The notes: a model not told the origin generated them from the sequence alone. A stretch of 64,000 nt of DNA from Dehalococcoidia bacterium (GCA_030615035.1 JAUXAC010000002.1:1-64000), one strand, 5' to 3'. Counted from the stretch's first letter, positions 1 to 7,284 are shown. A program made the numbers and translations.

Positions 1-158
1 TCGAAAACAGAACGAGGTTTATCTGGAAGAGACTCGACCCCATTCCCAGCGACGCTCAAGAGCTTATCTTCAGAATAAGTACAATAACATTGAGTTTTGC
101 GCCGGACAAGCCCGATGAATTGGTCGGTTCCTGGGAGTTCAAGATACCGCTGGAGTAG
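1..158 (+). CDS. 3' end of an unidentified protein (cut by window edge)
   Basis: An open frame (codons starting at base 3) runs 51 codons from the window edge to TAG at 156-158 with no internal stop. It ends 28 bases before the next start and that gene's Shine-Dalgarno sequence, as expected for an upstream operon member. The visible tail is hydrophilic with no recognised motif, so no function is assigned. Confidence 0.45.
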   Translation, partial: ENRTRFIWKRLDPIPSDAQELIFRISTITLSFAPDKPDELVGSWEFKIPLE

Positions 159-186
159 TTGAGAATAAACTTAAAGGAGGCATTAA

Positions 187-1332
187 ATGAAAAAACTGAT
201 AATCGGATTGATATTGGTAATGTTGCTGGTGCCTGTTTCCTGCGCTGCCCCACCGGCGCCAATGCCGGCACCCACGCCACCACCACCCATGCCAGCACCA
301 CCACCGCCACCATCACCAGAGATTATAATTCCGGCACCAATGCCAGCGCCAGCCCCGGCTCCTGCCCCAGCACCTGCACCTTCACCAGCACCGCCGCCAT
401 CGGAAGAAGTGGTGAGCGTAGGCGAACCCTGGGCTGAGCGCATGATTGTCCGTACCGGGGAAATAAGGCTGGTAGTAAATGATGTTCCTATTGCCATAGA
501 CCGTATCACCAGGCTTGCTGAGGACTTTGATGGCTACGTGGTTTCTTCAGAAAAGTGGAAGGAGGGGGAAAGGCTGGTCGGGAGGATCACCATTCGGGTC
601 GTCGCCGAGCATTTCCGTGATGCCATACAGGCATTACGTGAGATGGCAGTTGAGGTACGCTCCGAGGAGATGTGGAGCCAGGATGTGACCGAGGAGTATG
701 TTGACCTGAGCGCCAAGCTGAAAAACCTTGAGGCGACCGAAGAGCAGTATCTCAGGCTGATGGAGAAGGCGGAAAAGGTAGAGGATATGCTCGGTGTTCA
801 GAAAGAGCTCTCCAAAACAAGAGGTGAAATCGAGCGGACGAAGGGCCGCATGCAGTATCTGGAGCGGACTTCTACCACCTCACTTATTGAAGTGCGTCTG
901 GAGCAGGCCAAGCTTGACATCGAGTTCCACGCCAGTAAGAGAAGTGTAAAGGAAGGAGAGAAGACTCGGTTTGAAGCCCAAATTTCCGGCGGTTTTGCCC
1001 CTTATAGTTCCGAATGGGACTTTGGTGACGGCGAGACTAGCACCGCTGAGTTTCCAACCCATGCCTACAAAACTGCCGGCAGCTACACTGTCTCCCTCAA
1101 GGTGACCGACGACAAGGGCAACACCGATAGTGAAACCAGGGATGAGTATATCACCGTCCTCCCCGGCTGGAGTGCTGGTAGTATTGCCAGTGGTGCCTGG
1201 AGGGGCTTGGCCATATTTGGTCAGGTACTGGCGAATATTTTCATCTGGCTGGGCATTTTCAGTCCGGTCTGGATAGTTGGTGGCGTTATCGTCTACTTTG
1301 CCTGGTGGCGTCGCCGGAAGAGGAGGGCTTAG
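187..1332 (+). CDS. DUF4349 and PKD domain membrane-anchored surface protein
   Basis: A 381-residue envelope protein. Residues 1-19 form a signal peptide ending in a Cys with lipobox-like context (VPVSC; the -3 residue is Pro, so lipidation is uncertain). Residues 20-75 are a Pro/Ala-rich stalk. About 83-240 is a DUF4349 domain with its long charged coiled coil. About 255-326 is a PKD beta-sandwich containing WDFGDG. A transmembrane helix (about 345-372) and a basic tail (WWRRRKRRA) follow. AAAGGAGG lies six bases before the ATG. DUF4349 proteins are envelope proteins of unknown function; the PKD domain suggests an extracellular adhesive or stalk role, which is inference. It probably shares an operon with the three small downstream genes. 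Confidence 0.85.
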   Translation: MKKLIIGLILVMLLVPVSCAAPPAPMPAPTPPPPMPAPPPPPSPEIIIPAPMPAPAPAPAPAPAPSPAPPPSEEVVSVGEPWAERMIVRTGEIRLVVNDVPIAIDRITRLAEDFDGYVVSSEKWKEGERLVGRITIRVVAEHFRDAIQALREMAVEVRSEEMWSQDVTEEYVDLSAKLKNLEATEEQYLRLMEKAEKVEDMLGVQKELSKTRGEIERTKGRMQYLERTSTTSLIEVRLEQAKLDIEFHASKRSVKEGEKTRFEAQISGGFAPYSSEWDFGDGETSTAEFPTHAYKTAGSYTVSLKVTDDKGNTDSETRDEYITVLPGWSAGSIASGAWRGLAIFGQVLANIFIWLGIFSPVWIVGGVIVYFAWWRRRKRRA

Positions 1333-1336
1333 TATA

Positions 1337-1516
1337 ATGAAGTTAGCTATTGCACAGATGGTCTTGGGGGTGCTTATTGTGGCTGGCGTTTTGGTTAAGG
1401 ATATGGGCATATTTAGGTGGCTGTGGTTTATGATACCTTACTTACCAGTGATTGTGACCTGTGGCTTGTTAGTGCTCGGCTGTGGTGTGGCACAATTCTT
1501 AAAAGCAAGGAGGTGA
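1337..1516 (+). CDS. Small hydrophobic protein, 59 aa
   Basis: A 59-residue protein with two probable membrane segments (about 5-20 and 28-50). AGGAGGG at 1321-1327 sets the ATG at 1337, four bases after the previous stop; an earlier in-frame start at 1277 would lie inside the DUF4349 gene and lacks a ribosome site. Its first 11 residues (MKLAIAQMVLG) are identical, at DNA level too, to the start of the next gene, so the two N-termini come from a local duplication. Function unknown. Confidence 0.6.
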   Translation: MKLAIAQMVLGVLIVAGVLVKDMGIFRWLWFMIPYLPVIVTCGLLVLGCGVAQFLKARR

Positions 1517-1520
1517 AGAT

Positions 1521-2018
1521 ATGAAGTTAGCTATTGCACAGATGGTCTTGGGGGCACTTATTGTGGGTTCTCTGTTTGTAGATGGCTGCGCTGAAATTCC
1601 TCCCGAAGAACGTGCTGAAGAACCACACCCTGAAGAACTGGAGGGTTCAAGGTGGTTTCCAGACAGTTTAAGATGGCTGACCGACGCCGAGAAGGACAAG
1701 CTGATTGAAATAGCCCTTAATACGCCTGAAGCGGCGAGGGCAAGGGAAACATACAGCCTTTATGAGACTAGCCTCAGATGGGTGGCAATAAACTGGCGCA
1801 ACCACCACGCTGCTGAACTTTGGGGGCTTGACTACGAATGTGTGGATGAGGGGGTTCCGGCAAACGTCCCAGAATCAGCAGAATTCTATTCACAAGTAGT
1901 CATTGACTTTGGTGAGCCTCCACGATTGGAATTACGAGTGGCTATTAACCCGGACACGGGAAAAGTGGCGCATGTTGAAGCGCACGGGCTCAAAATATTG
2001 CCTACTGCATCTGAATAA
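1521..2018 (+). CDS. Secreted hypothetical protein, 165 aa
   Basis: A 165-residue protein with an N-terminal hydrophobic segment (1-22) reaching a Cys at 23 (VDGC), possibly a lipoprotein signal. The remainder is acidic and soluble, and its C-terminal half (VAINPDTGKVAHVE) resembles PepSY-type or secreted beta-rich folds only weakly, so no family is assigned. AAGGAGGTG precedes the ATG. The N-terminus duplicates that of the gene at 1337. Confidence 0.65.
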   Translation: MKLAIAQMVLGALIVGSLFVDGCAEIPPEERAEEPHPEELEGSRWFPDSLRWLTDAEKDKLIEIALNTPEAARARETYSLYETSLRWVAINWRNHHAAELWGLDYECVDEGVPANVPESAEFYSQVVIDFGEPPRLELRVAINPDTGKVAHVEAHGLKILPTASE

Positions 2019-2029
2019 GGGGGTGAGCT

Positions 2030-2209
2030 ATGGTCGTTAATTATTCTCCGGAGACTGAGACTGTTGCGGTGCCAGTTGCGCTATTAGAGAATTGGGACCG
2101 GCGGCTGGCTTTGCTCCAGGTGCTGGTCTTGATATTGAAGCTGCTCATCGATGATATAAGGGCTGAAGAGCAGGGACGGTGCTGGCGAATTTTATGGCCG
2201 GTAAACTAG
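2030..2209 (+). CDS. Small hypothetical protein, 59 aa
   Basis: A short frame of 59 codons opening at ATG 2030 after AAGGGGGTGAG and closing at TAG 2207-2209, 11 bases after the previous gene. The product has an amphipathic or hydrophobic central segment rich in Leu/Val (about 25-40) and a charged C-terminus. The good ribosome site and tight spacing support translation; function unknown. Confidence 0.5.
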   Translation: MVVNYSPETETVAVPVALLENWDRRLALLQVLVLILKLLIDDIRAEEQGRCWRILWPVN

Positions 2210-2241
2210 CCTTTACCTCCCTTTGTTCCTTAAAAATTAAC

Positions 2242-2271
2242 TTGATGTTGCTGATTGAATTATGCTAAAAT
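2242..2271 (+). promoter_or_regulatory. Candidate sigma70-type promoter
   Basis: TTGATG (2242-2247), an 18-base spacer, and TAAAAT (2266-2271) preceded by TG (extended -10). It would start transcription near 2278, upstream of a strong hairpin at 2309-2340 and the gene at 2365. Confidence 0.45.
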
Positions 2272-2308
2272 AGCTATAAATACTCATCACATTACCAACA
2301 TCATCATA

Positions 2309-2340
2309 AAAAACGGGGGCAAGCAATTGCTCCTGTTTTT
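2309..2340 (+). terminator. Intrinsic terminator or attenuator hairpin
   Basis: A 14-bp stem with two G-U pairs closed by a GCAA tetraloop; the arms are A-rich at the 5' side and end in five T at the 3' side, so it can work in both directions. It sits between a candidate promoter (2242-2271) and the GTG start at 2365, so it may attenuate that gene rather than only end the upstream operon. Confidence 0.7.
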
Positions 2341-2364
2341 AATTTATGAGAGGGGGTAAAAACA

Positions 2365-3621
2365 GTGGCTCAGAAGGCATTAACTACTGAGAAGGTAGAG
2401 GAGCTGCGGTCGCTGCGGTCTGAGGGTCTCAGCGTGCGTGAGGTGGCTGCCAGGGCGGGTGTCAGTGAGGGTACGGCGTCTAACTATACCAGGGGCATAG
2501 CAAAGCCTATCAGAGGCACTCAGGTCAAAAAAGAGGCACCTTCTGGCCGGCGTGAGACCAAAGACATTATGGACCGCACTTCCGAAGCTAAACTGGACTC
2601 GGACACCATTGAGCTGGCCAACCGGGTTCGCAAGGCTCGACTGCAAGCGGAGCTTGACGATATCGATGACAGGAAGCAGCAGCGTCAGGAAGTTGACGAT
2701 ATGAGGTTGCGGGAGCGCAAACTCCTGCTCCAGCTGGACGAAACCAGGCTAGGAGCCAGCCGGGGGGATTCTGGTGTAGTGACTGAGCTAAACCAGCTCC
2801 GTAGCGAGCTTACTGAGCTGAGGGAAGCTAGGCACCAGGCGGAGCTCAGGCAAATGGAGCACAGGATGGGGCAGTTGGTGGCCTCAATTCGGCAAACTGG
2901 CCTGACGCAATATGACTTAATGTCCCAAGCTATGGGCAAAGCTGAAAACCTAGCAATTTTGGCTACCAGTAAGGTGGACAGCTTTATGAAGAGCGGCCGG
3001 GAAGATAAACAACTCTTAATGGGCCTTCGGCTCGGGCTTTCACCGGGGGAGTATGCGCTGCTCCTGCAAGGTGAAGAGCCTGTGCTTTCGATAGAGGACT
3101 ATGAAATGGGTCGCCGGCTCCGGGCACAGCAGGACGGGGTCCCACTGACAAAGCCTGAGCCAGGCGAATATGAAGGCTTGGTGAGACTGACGGAGCGGCG
3201 GAATCGGCAATGGCAGGCAGCTGTCGACAAGGCAGCTCGGGCTATGGGAAGCGGTGGCAGCCAAGTTGTCAAGACTGGCAAGCCTGGCACAGTGCCGGCT
3301 CCTGGAGAGCCGGAGCCGGTCGTTCTGAAGGCAGAGAGCAAGGTTGTCCAATGCACTCGGTGTGGTACCACTTTTGATATCGACTTAGTTGAGGCAAAGC
3401 AGGCGGCTGCCGGCAAGAAGCTCTTCGTGCATTGTGCTAACCCTAAATGTGGCTTCCTGCTTGATTTGACTGAGTTGATACCGGAGCTGAAGCCAGTTGA
3501 GGTCAAGTCCCCAAAGCCTGAGTGCTATGTGGCTGGAGAGGGTGGTATATGCGACAACCCTTATAAAGGAGGCGAGCCATATCAATGTCAAGACTGCCAG
3601 TGGATGATGAAGTGGACATAG
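2365..3621 (+). CDS. HTH, coiled-coil and zinc-ribbon protein
   Basis: A 418-residue protein starting at GTG, chosen for GAGGGGG at 2349-2356. About 7-45 is a helix-turn-helix resembling recombinase or transposase HTH domains (SVREVAARAGVSEGTASNYT). About 80-220 is a highly charged coiled coil. About 327-360 carries a CTRC...CANPKC zinc ribbon, and the last 30 residues hold four more Cys (CYV, ICDN, CQDC). Together these suggest a DNA-binding accessory protein. It lies between the left flank and the ssrA-associated recombinase and is GC-richer than the island further right, so it may be cargo of an ssrA-inserted element. Function not established. Confidence 0.75.
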   Translation: MAQKALTTEKVEELRSLRSEGLSVREVAARAGVSEGTASNYTRGIAKPIRGTQVKKEAPSGRRETKDIMDRTSEAKLDSDTIELANRVRKARLQAELDDIDDRKQQRQEVDDMRLRERKLLLQLDETRLGASRGDSGVVTELNQLRSELTELREARHQAELRQMEHRMGQLVASIRQTGLTQYDLMSQAMGKAENLAILATSKVDSFMKSGREDKQLLMGLRLGLSPGEYALLLQGEEPVLSIEDYEMGRRLRAQQDGVPLTKPEPGEYEGLVRLTERRNRQWQAAVDKAARAMGSGGSQVVKTGKPGTVPAPGEPEPVVLKAESKVVQCTRCGTTFDIDLVEAKQAAAGKKLFVHCANPKCGFLLDLTELIPELKPVEVKSPKPECYVAGEGGICDNPYKGGEPYQCQDCQWMMKWT

Positions 3622-3665
3622 AGGGGCGCCCGGGGCACCGCGGTAAACCTGTCACAAGCTAGGGG

Positions 3666-4040
3666 TTGTTGGGTTTTTCCTTCTGGCTTGTAACCTCGCC
3701 GTCTGGTGTGCTGACAGGAAGCGTAATCCAGGTCCGGTGTCCCGGGTGCAATGTTCCACTCTCCTTTGAAGGAGAGGCTGAGGTTGAGAAAATGCCAACA
3801 CTAATGGATAAGGCGAGGGACTTGGTGAGTTGCGCTGAGGGTCAGCTGCAGCAAAAGGAAGGGACTATTCTCGCGTTGAGGCAGGAGTTGGTTAAGGTCA
3901 GGGGGGAGCTGGCTGCTATCAAGGCTCAAAACCACGCTGTCCGGTCCGTAAAGTGCCAGGGCTGCGTCTATCGAGTTATCGCACTTGAGGCCCTGGAGAA
4001 AGACGAGAAGGTGCAGGCGAAATGGTCGATTACAAAGTAG
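3666..4040 (+). CDS. Small coiled-coil protein with two CxxC pairs
   Basis: Up to 124 residues. The frame opens with TTG at 3666; a GTG at 3708 would give a shorter protein starting just before the first metal-binding pair CPGC. A helical coiled-coil segment (about 45-95) separates this from a second pair (CQGC), so the two pairs could form one zinc site or link two monomers. No strong ribosome site decides the start. It lies just before the 60-bp tandem repeats and the recombinase gene. Function unknown. Confidence 0.5.
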   Translation: MLGFSFWLVTSPSGVLTGSVIQVRCPGCNVPLSFEGEAEVEKMPTLMDKARDLVSCAEGQLQQKEGTILALRQELVKVRGELAAIKAQNHAVRSVKCQGCVYRVIALEALEKDEKVQAKWSITK

Positions 4041-4275
4041 AGCTGACTTCATAGTTAGCAAAGCTGGCTAGGCACGAATTAGTGTATACTCACCCTGGGG
4101 AGCTATCTTCATAGTTAGCAAAGCTGGCTAGGCACGAATTAGTGTATACTCACCCTGGGGAGCTATCTTCATAGTTAGCAAAGCTGGCTAGGCACGAATT
4201 AATGATATTCATCCTGGGGGAGCTATCTTCATAGTTGCCATCAAGCTGGAGAGGTACGAATTATATTAATTCTAC
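4041..4275 (+). repeat. 60-bp tandem repeats, about four copies
   Basis: The unit is exactly 60 bases and begins AGCTATCTTCATAGTTAGCA. Units at 4041-4100 and 4101-4160 are nearly identical; the third (4161-4220) diverges in its last 20 bases, and the fourth (4221 to about 4275) is degenerate and partial. There are no spacers. The array ends about 25 bases before the TTGACA promoter at 4302, upstream of the recombinase. Iteron-like protein-binding sites are possible; this is inference. Confidence 0.9.
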
Positions 4276-4301
4276 TCATGACCTGAATTAATTCACCCTA
4301 G

Positions 4302-4331
4302 TTGACAAATTTTGAGGGATGATGGTAGAAT
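4302..4331 (+). promoter_or_regulatory. Strong candidate promoter
   Basis: TTGACA (4302-4307), 18-base spacer, TAGAAT (4326-4331). Transcription would start near 4338 and meet the terminator at 4393-4433. Confidence 0.65.
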
Positions 4332-4337
4332 TTAAAT

Positions 4338-4433
4338 GCCTCGCCAAGAGGTGTTGCTGCTCATCACAGCTTCGACCTCGGTGACATACCGGCAAGGAAG
4401 GCAAGTAGTAGCTCACTTGCCTTCTTTGTTTTT
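4338..4433 (+). ncRNA. Possible small RNA or attenuated leader of about 95 nt
   Basis: The segment is bounded by a near-consensus promoter (4302-4331) and a strong intrinsic terminator (4393-4433), with no open frame longer than a few codons. The gene downstream has its own promoter at 4463-4491, so this transcript could be a free-standing small RNA. There is no family match that I recognise. Confidence 0.35.
4393..4433 (+). terminator. Intrinsic terminator
   Basis: Arms 4393-4406 and 4415-4428 pair over 14 bp with one G-U (core GAAGGCAAGT / ACTTGCCTTC), with an 8-base loop and a T-rich tail. Confidence 0.8.
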
Positions 4434-4462
4434 GGTGATTTTAACGTTTTTTAATAAAAAGC

Positions 4463-4491
4463 TTGACAAATTCTTTGCGGGGGTGTATTCT
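4463..4491 (+). promoter_or_regulatory. Recombinase promoter, apparently giving a leaderless mRNA
   Basis: TTGACA (4463-4468), a 17-base spacer, and TATTCT (4486-4491). The expected start site, 4498-4499, falls on the GTG (4499) / ATG (4502) of the recombinase gene, leaving no room for a ribosome site. Confidence 0.65.
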
Positions 4492-4501
4492 GGATCCTGT
4501 G

Positions 4502-5704
4502 ATGAGTAGTAATGAAGAGCTACAAAATTCAAACCTCCCCAGAATTCCTCAGGCCACACCCAGGTGTGACGTCAGCGCCGAGACATTTCCAGTTGCTTTC
4601 AGGGGCATTGGACGTCAGGATTATTCCCCAGGGTACATTTCACCGAACCGGCATTACCACACTAAGCCGACTGACTATGAGCGTTATGAGCGACAACTCC
4701 TCGCGCAGCAAACACTGAGCACGGCGGAGGTTGTCGACCACCTCCTCAAGTTGAAGGAACATCGAAACCTAAACAAAGTTTCCACTCTGCCTACATATAG
4801 GAAGCGTTATGCTCCCTTCGTGCGGGCTTTTCCTGTGCTGCCGCTGGAACTTGATATTCTCTTGGAATATCTAGCGCAGTTCACAGGGGAGACGGGGCGT
4901 TACAAGCATACCCAGCAGAGCCTGCTGCATATGCTTTATCAGCATGCTGTCCACTACTTCGGCTTACTCAAAAACCCTCTAGAGGGAGTTCCCATGCCGG
5001 TGGTCCATAAGCGACCCATTCACACTTTGTCCCTAGAGGAAGTGGCCAGGCTGGGCAAAACTCCTGAGACTGACACGGAAATGGCGGTCTGGGAAATCCT
5101 GCTCGGGCACGGATGGCGCCAGGTTGAAGCGCGGCGTATCTTGGCCGGGGATGTGCGAAAAGCAGAGGAGAATATAATCTGGTGTTGGGGCAAGGAAAGG
5201 GATGAGGAGGCACCTATTCTATCTGAGACGCTTTCGCTGCTAGGCGGGCTTGTTCCTAGCTCGCTGCCGGATGACCAGCCGGTGCTCCGCAGCCGGCGTA
5301 TCCGCAACGGAAGTGTGCAGCCTCTGGGTGAGGACGGGTTGTCCCAACTTATTGACCGCCTTTATGCAAGAGCTGGGATTGACTTCAGGGGGCATGACTT
5401 GCGAAGGACCTTTTCTACATTGGTTCGGCAGGCGAGCCGGGACGAATTTCTGGCAATGCGGCTTATCCGGGATAGGATACCTGGGTTGAGCGACCGCTAT
5501 ATCAATTTTCTTCTACCTGACTTGGTGACGGCTCTAAATCGATACTCTCCGCTTTGTCTCATCAAACAGAAACTAGGCGGGGGAGATGATGGTGCAGACG
5601 GGGGAGATGGTGGTGGAGACGGGGGAGAGTCGAACTCCCCGTCCAGAAGAAGCGACCCAGAATATGCTACAAGCTTAGTCAGCTCTTTTATCTTACCTGA
5701 CTAA
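4502..5704 (+). CDS. Tyrosine recombinase overlapping the ssrA 3' end
   Basis: A 400-residue phage-integrase-type recombinase. The N-terminal half is a core-binding domain (about 55-170). The catalytic domain shows Arg206 (GHGWRQVE), a Lys in WCWGKERDEE, HDLR (His298, Arg301) and nucleophile Tyr333 (SDRYINF). The usual second His/Trp about nine residues before the Tyr is not seen (IRDRIPGLSDRY). Starts upstream of 4499 lie inside the promoter, so ATG 4502 or GTG 4499 is the start. The last about 45 codons form a Gly/Asp-rich tail produced by reading through 21-bp repeats and 94 bases of ssrA on the opposite strand, as expected if the gene ends across an attachment site. It is probably the integrase of an element inserted at ssrA. 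Confidence 0.85.
   Translation: MSSNEELQNSNLPRIPQATPRCDVSAETFPVAFRGIGRQDYSPGYISPNRHYHTKPTDYERYERQLLAQQTLSTAEVVDHLLKLKEHRNLNKVSTLPTYRKRYAPFVRAFPVLPLELDILLEYLAQFTGETGRYKHTQQSLLHMLYQHAVHYFGLLKNPLEGVPMPVVHKRPIHTLSLEEVARLGKTPETDTEMAVWEILLGHGWRQVEARRILAGDVRKAEENIIWCWGKERDEEAPILSETLSLLGGLVPSSLPDDQPVLRSRRIRNGSVQPLGEDGLSQLIDRLYARAGIDFRGHDLRRTFSTLVRQASRDEFLAMRLIRDRIPGLSDRYINFLLPDLVTALNRYSPLCLIKQKLGGGDDGADGGDGGGDGGESNSPSRRSDPEYATSLVSSFILPD
5569..5631 (+). repeat. 21-bp tandem copies of the ssrA 3' terminus
   Basis: Units at 5590-5610 (TGGTGCAGACGGGGGAGATGG) and 5611-5631 differ at one of their first 18 bases; a weaker third copy precedes them at 5569-5589. The 5611 unit is the true 3' end of tmRNA, including the encoded CCA. 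Stacked copies of an attachment-site sequence can arise from successive or imprecise integration; this is inference. Confidence 0.75.
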
Positions 5705-5962
5705 CCTCTGCTGACCGAGTTTAGCCAGGCCAGTCGATAACTCTTTCACCGCCCTTATCGATGTCTAGGCGGTGGCACCTCAACTTTTCGGCACCCAATC
5801 CCAACCCGTTGAGGTGGGGTCAGGTTGGATGGCAACCTAAATAATTAGGCTGCGAGTGTAACTGGTTCGCCAGTTATTTTTTTGCCACTTGTTTTATGAG
5901 GATAGTGGCACCTCAGCCTGCAATCCTGTAGCCTACTCCCCCTGTCGAAACCACGCGTCCCC
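5611..5962 (-). ncRNA. ssrA: tmRNA (transfer-messenger RNA)
   Basis: A 352-nt gene. The 5' end GGGGACG pairs with the 3' CGTCTCC followed by A and encoded CCA, making the tRNA-like acceptor stem. The T-arm reads GGACGGGGAGTTCGACTCTC and the 5' region has the usual TTTCGACAGGG. The tag frame spans 5886-5845: resume codon probably GGC, giving GKKITGEPVTLAA then TAA, which ends in the expected protease-recognised LAA-type tail. Pseudoknot-like pairings are visible in the middle. tmRNA with SmpB rescues stalled ribosomes. smpB lies 32 bases upstream. The 3' end is overlapped by the recombinase gene on the other strand. Confidence 0.95.
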
Positions 5963-5994
5963 ATTTGTTACTGATAACTTAAATTGACCTCCTT

Positions 5995-6450
5995 TTAAAG
6001 TTTCTCTCTCTTGGTGGCTCGTCCGATCTCTCTTTCTATCTCACGGCGAGTTATGGCCTCTCGCTTATCATAAAGCTTCTTACCTTTAGCTAGTGCTACC
6101 TCTATCTTAGCCGTACTGCCTTTAATATACATTTTAAGTGGCACCAAAGTAAAACCTTTTTCCAATACCTGACTGGTGAGACTATCAATCTGTTTACGAT
6201 GTAACAGGAGTTTTCGCGGTCTCGTTGGCTCATGGCTTAAATAGCTACCTGCCTCATAGCGGGCAATATGAGCATTTAATAACCATAATTCCCCAGCCTC
6301 AGGTCTGACATAAGCATCGCCCAAACTCACTCTTCCGTTTCGGATTGATTTTATCTCCGTGCCGGTAAGCACAATGCCGGCTTCTACTCTATCTCCTAGA
6401 TGATAATTATGATAGGCTTTTCGGTTGGTGGCTACTGTCTTTATTACCAC
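5995..6450 (-). CDS. smpB: SsrA-binding protein SmpB
   Basis: A 151-residue protein of normal family length. Family signatures are visible: RKAYHNYHLGDRVEAGIVLTG, the KSIRNGRVSL segment and the basic C-terminal tail (KREAITRREIEREIGRATKR) that enters the ribosomal mRNA channel. It binds tmRNA and delivers it to stalled ribosomes in the cytoplasm. It lies directly upstream of ssrA on the same strand, so the two partners are probably co-expressed. Confidence 0.97.
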   Translation of the reverse strand: MVIKTVATNRKAYHNYHLGDRVEAGIVLTGTEIKSIRNGRVSLGDAYVRPEAGELWLLNAHIARYEAGSYLSHEPTRPRKLLLHRKQIDSLTSQVLEKGFTLVPLKMYIKGSTAKIEVALAKGKKLYDKREAITRREIEREIGRATKREKL

Positions 6451-6554
6451 GACTTTAACTAAATTATATCATATTTCAAAGTCAACCAAAATCTTGGGCA
6501 ATTAAAGCCGTGCTAAATCCGGCTGAGATGGCAGGGAGCTAAGTAAGAGTGCCG

Positions 6555-7037
6555 CTATTCTACATCAATCCACAGGTGAGCCGAATCGTAAACCTCAGTC
6601 TGTCCTAGCTTATATAACAGGAACTCTACTTTTTGTTTATCTCCTGTCTTATCTACGGTAAAAGTCACTATTTCTTCCCACTTCTGCCCATCATTGAGCA
6701 CAATTGGTTCTATATTTCTTTTTTGTTCGCCGTCTATCCTGACTTCCAGCTGGTAGCTCACCTCTTCCCCCTCATGATTCACAATGCCCACAATGACTTT
6801 TCCCTCATCTCCCACCGCCAGCCTCTGAGGATAATCGGTCGCTTTGTCTCCCAATCCCAGAATGTAAAACTCGGTGAACTCCCCCATTATCTTGGGCACA
6901 GCAACAACATAGATCAGCATGCCCAGGGCGCCTAATATGGCTGTCACCAGAACAATGGAAAGCACCTTGTCCCAAGACTCCCCCCCCAAACCTGGCACCT
7001 TCCGCAGTATGAACTCTTTCCCTACCTTGATTCTCAA
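6555..7037 (-). CDS. DUF1616 domain protein with one membrane anchor
   Basis: A 160-residue protein if started at TTG 7037 (AAAAAGG eight bases upstream); the open frame reaches further but would then run through the tRNA-Val gene. One transmembrane helix (about 25-47) is followed by an exported beta-rich domain with the DUF1616 C-terminal pattern (FTEFYILG...YPQRLAVGDEGKVIVGIVNHE). Full DUF1616 proteins have several N-terminal helices, so this is a short form. The domain resembles an Ig-like fold; function unknown. Confidence 0.75.
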   Translation of the reverse strand: MRIKVGKEFILRKVPGLGGESWDKVLSIVLVTAILGALGMLIYVVAVPKIMGEFTEFYILGLGDKATDYPQRLAVGDEGKVIVGIVNHEGEEVSYQLEVRIDGEQKRNIEPIVLNDGQKWEEIVTFTVDKTGDKQKVEFLLYKLGQTEVYDSAHLWIDVE

Positions 7038-7104
7038 TAGATGTACCTTTTTAGCTGTGTCCTGAGTGGTGGAACAGGTAGATGTTCGACAAGGGATATG
7101 ACCA

Positions 7105-7181
7105 TGGTGGGCGGTAGAGGACTTGAACCTCTGACCTCCTGTGTGTAAAACAGACGCTCTAACCAACTGAGCTAACCGCCC
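7105..7181 (-). tRNA. tRNA-Val(UAC)
   Basis: 77 nt including encoded CCA (7105-7107). The acceptor stem GGGCGGT pairs fully. The anticodon loop TTTACAC gives anticodon TAC. Third member of a Leu-Arg-Val run on this strand, three bases from tRNA-Arg. Confidence 0.96.
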
Positions 7182-7184
7182 GTA

Positions 7185-7261
7185 TGGCGCGCTTGGCGGG
7201 GCTTGAACCCACGACCTCAGCCTCCGCAGGGCTGCGCTCTATCCAACTGAGCTACAAGCGC
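7185..7261 (-). tRNA. tRNA-Arg(GCG)
   Basis: 77 nt including encoded CCA (7185-7187). The acceptor stem GCGCTTG/CAAGCGC is perfect. The anticodon stem CAGCC/GGCTG encloses loop CTGCGGA, anticodon GCG, reading CGC. Many bacteria use inosine-modified ACG for this codon box, so the GCG form is slightly unusual. Confidence 0.93.
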
Positions 7262-7284
7262 GACTCCAATTTACTGGGTCAAGC

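Noticed and set aside
183..509. Long antisense frame with alternating Gly/Ala
   Set aside because: It is the complement of the Pro/Ala-rich stalk of the DUF4349 protein; no ribosome site.
4041..4275. CRISPR array
   Set aside because: Units are contiguous with a 60-base period and no variable spacers, and no cas genes are present.
4463..4501. Upstream TTG start for the ssrA recombinase
   Set aside because: The TTG is the -35 TTGACA itself and the added codons cover the promoter.
7038..7166. Longer N-terminus for the DUF1616 protein
   Set aside because: It would translate through the tRNA-Val(UAC) gene; the added residues are unlike any protein family.
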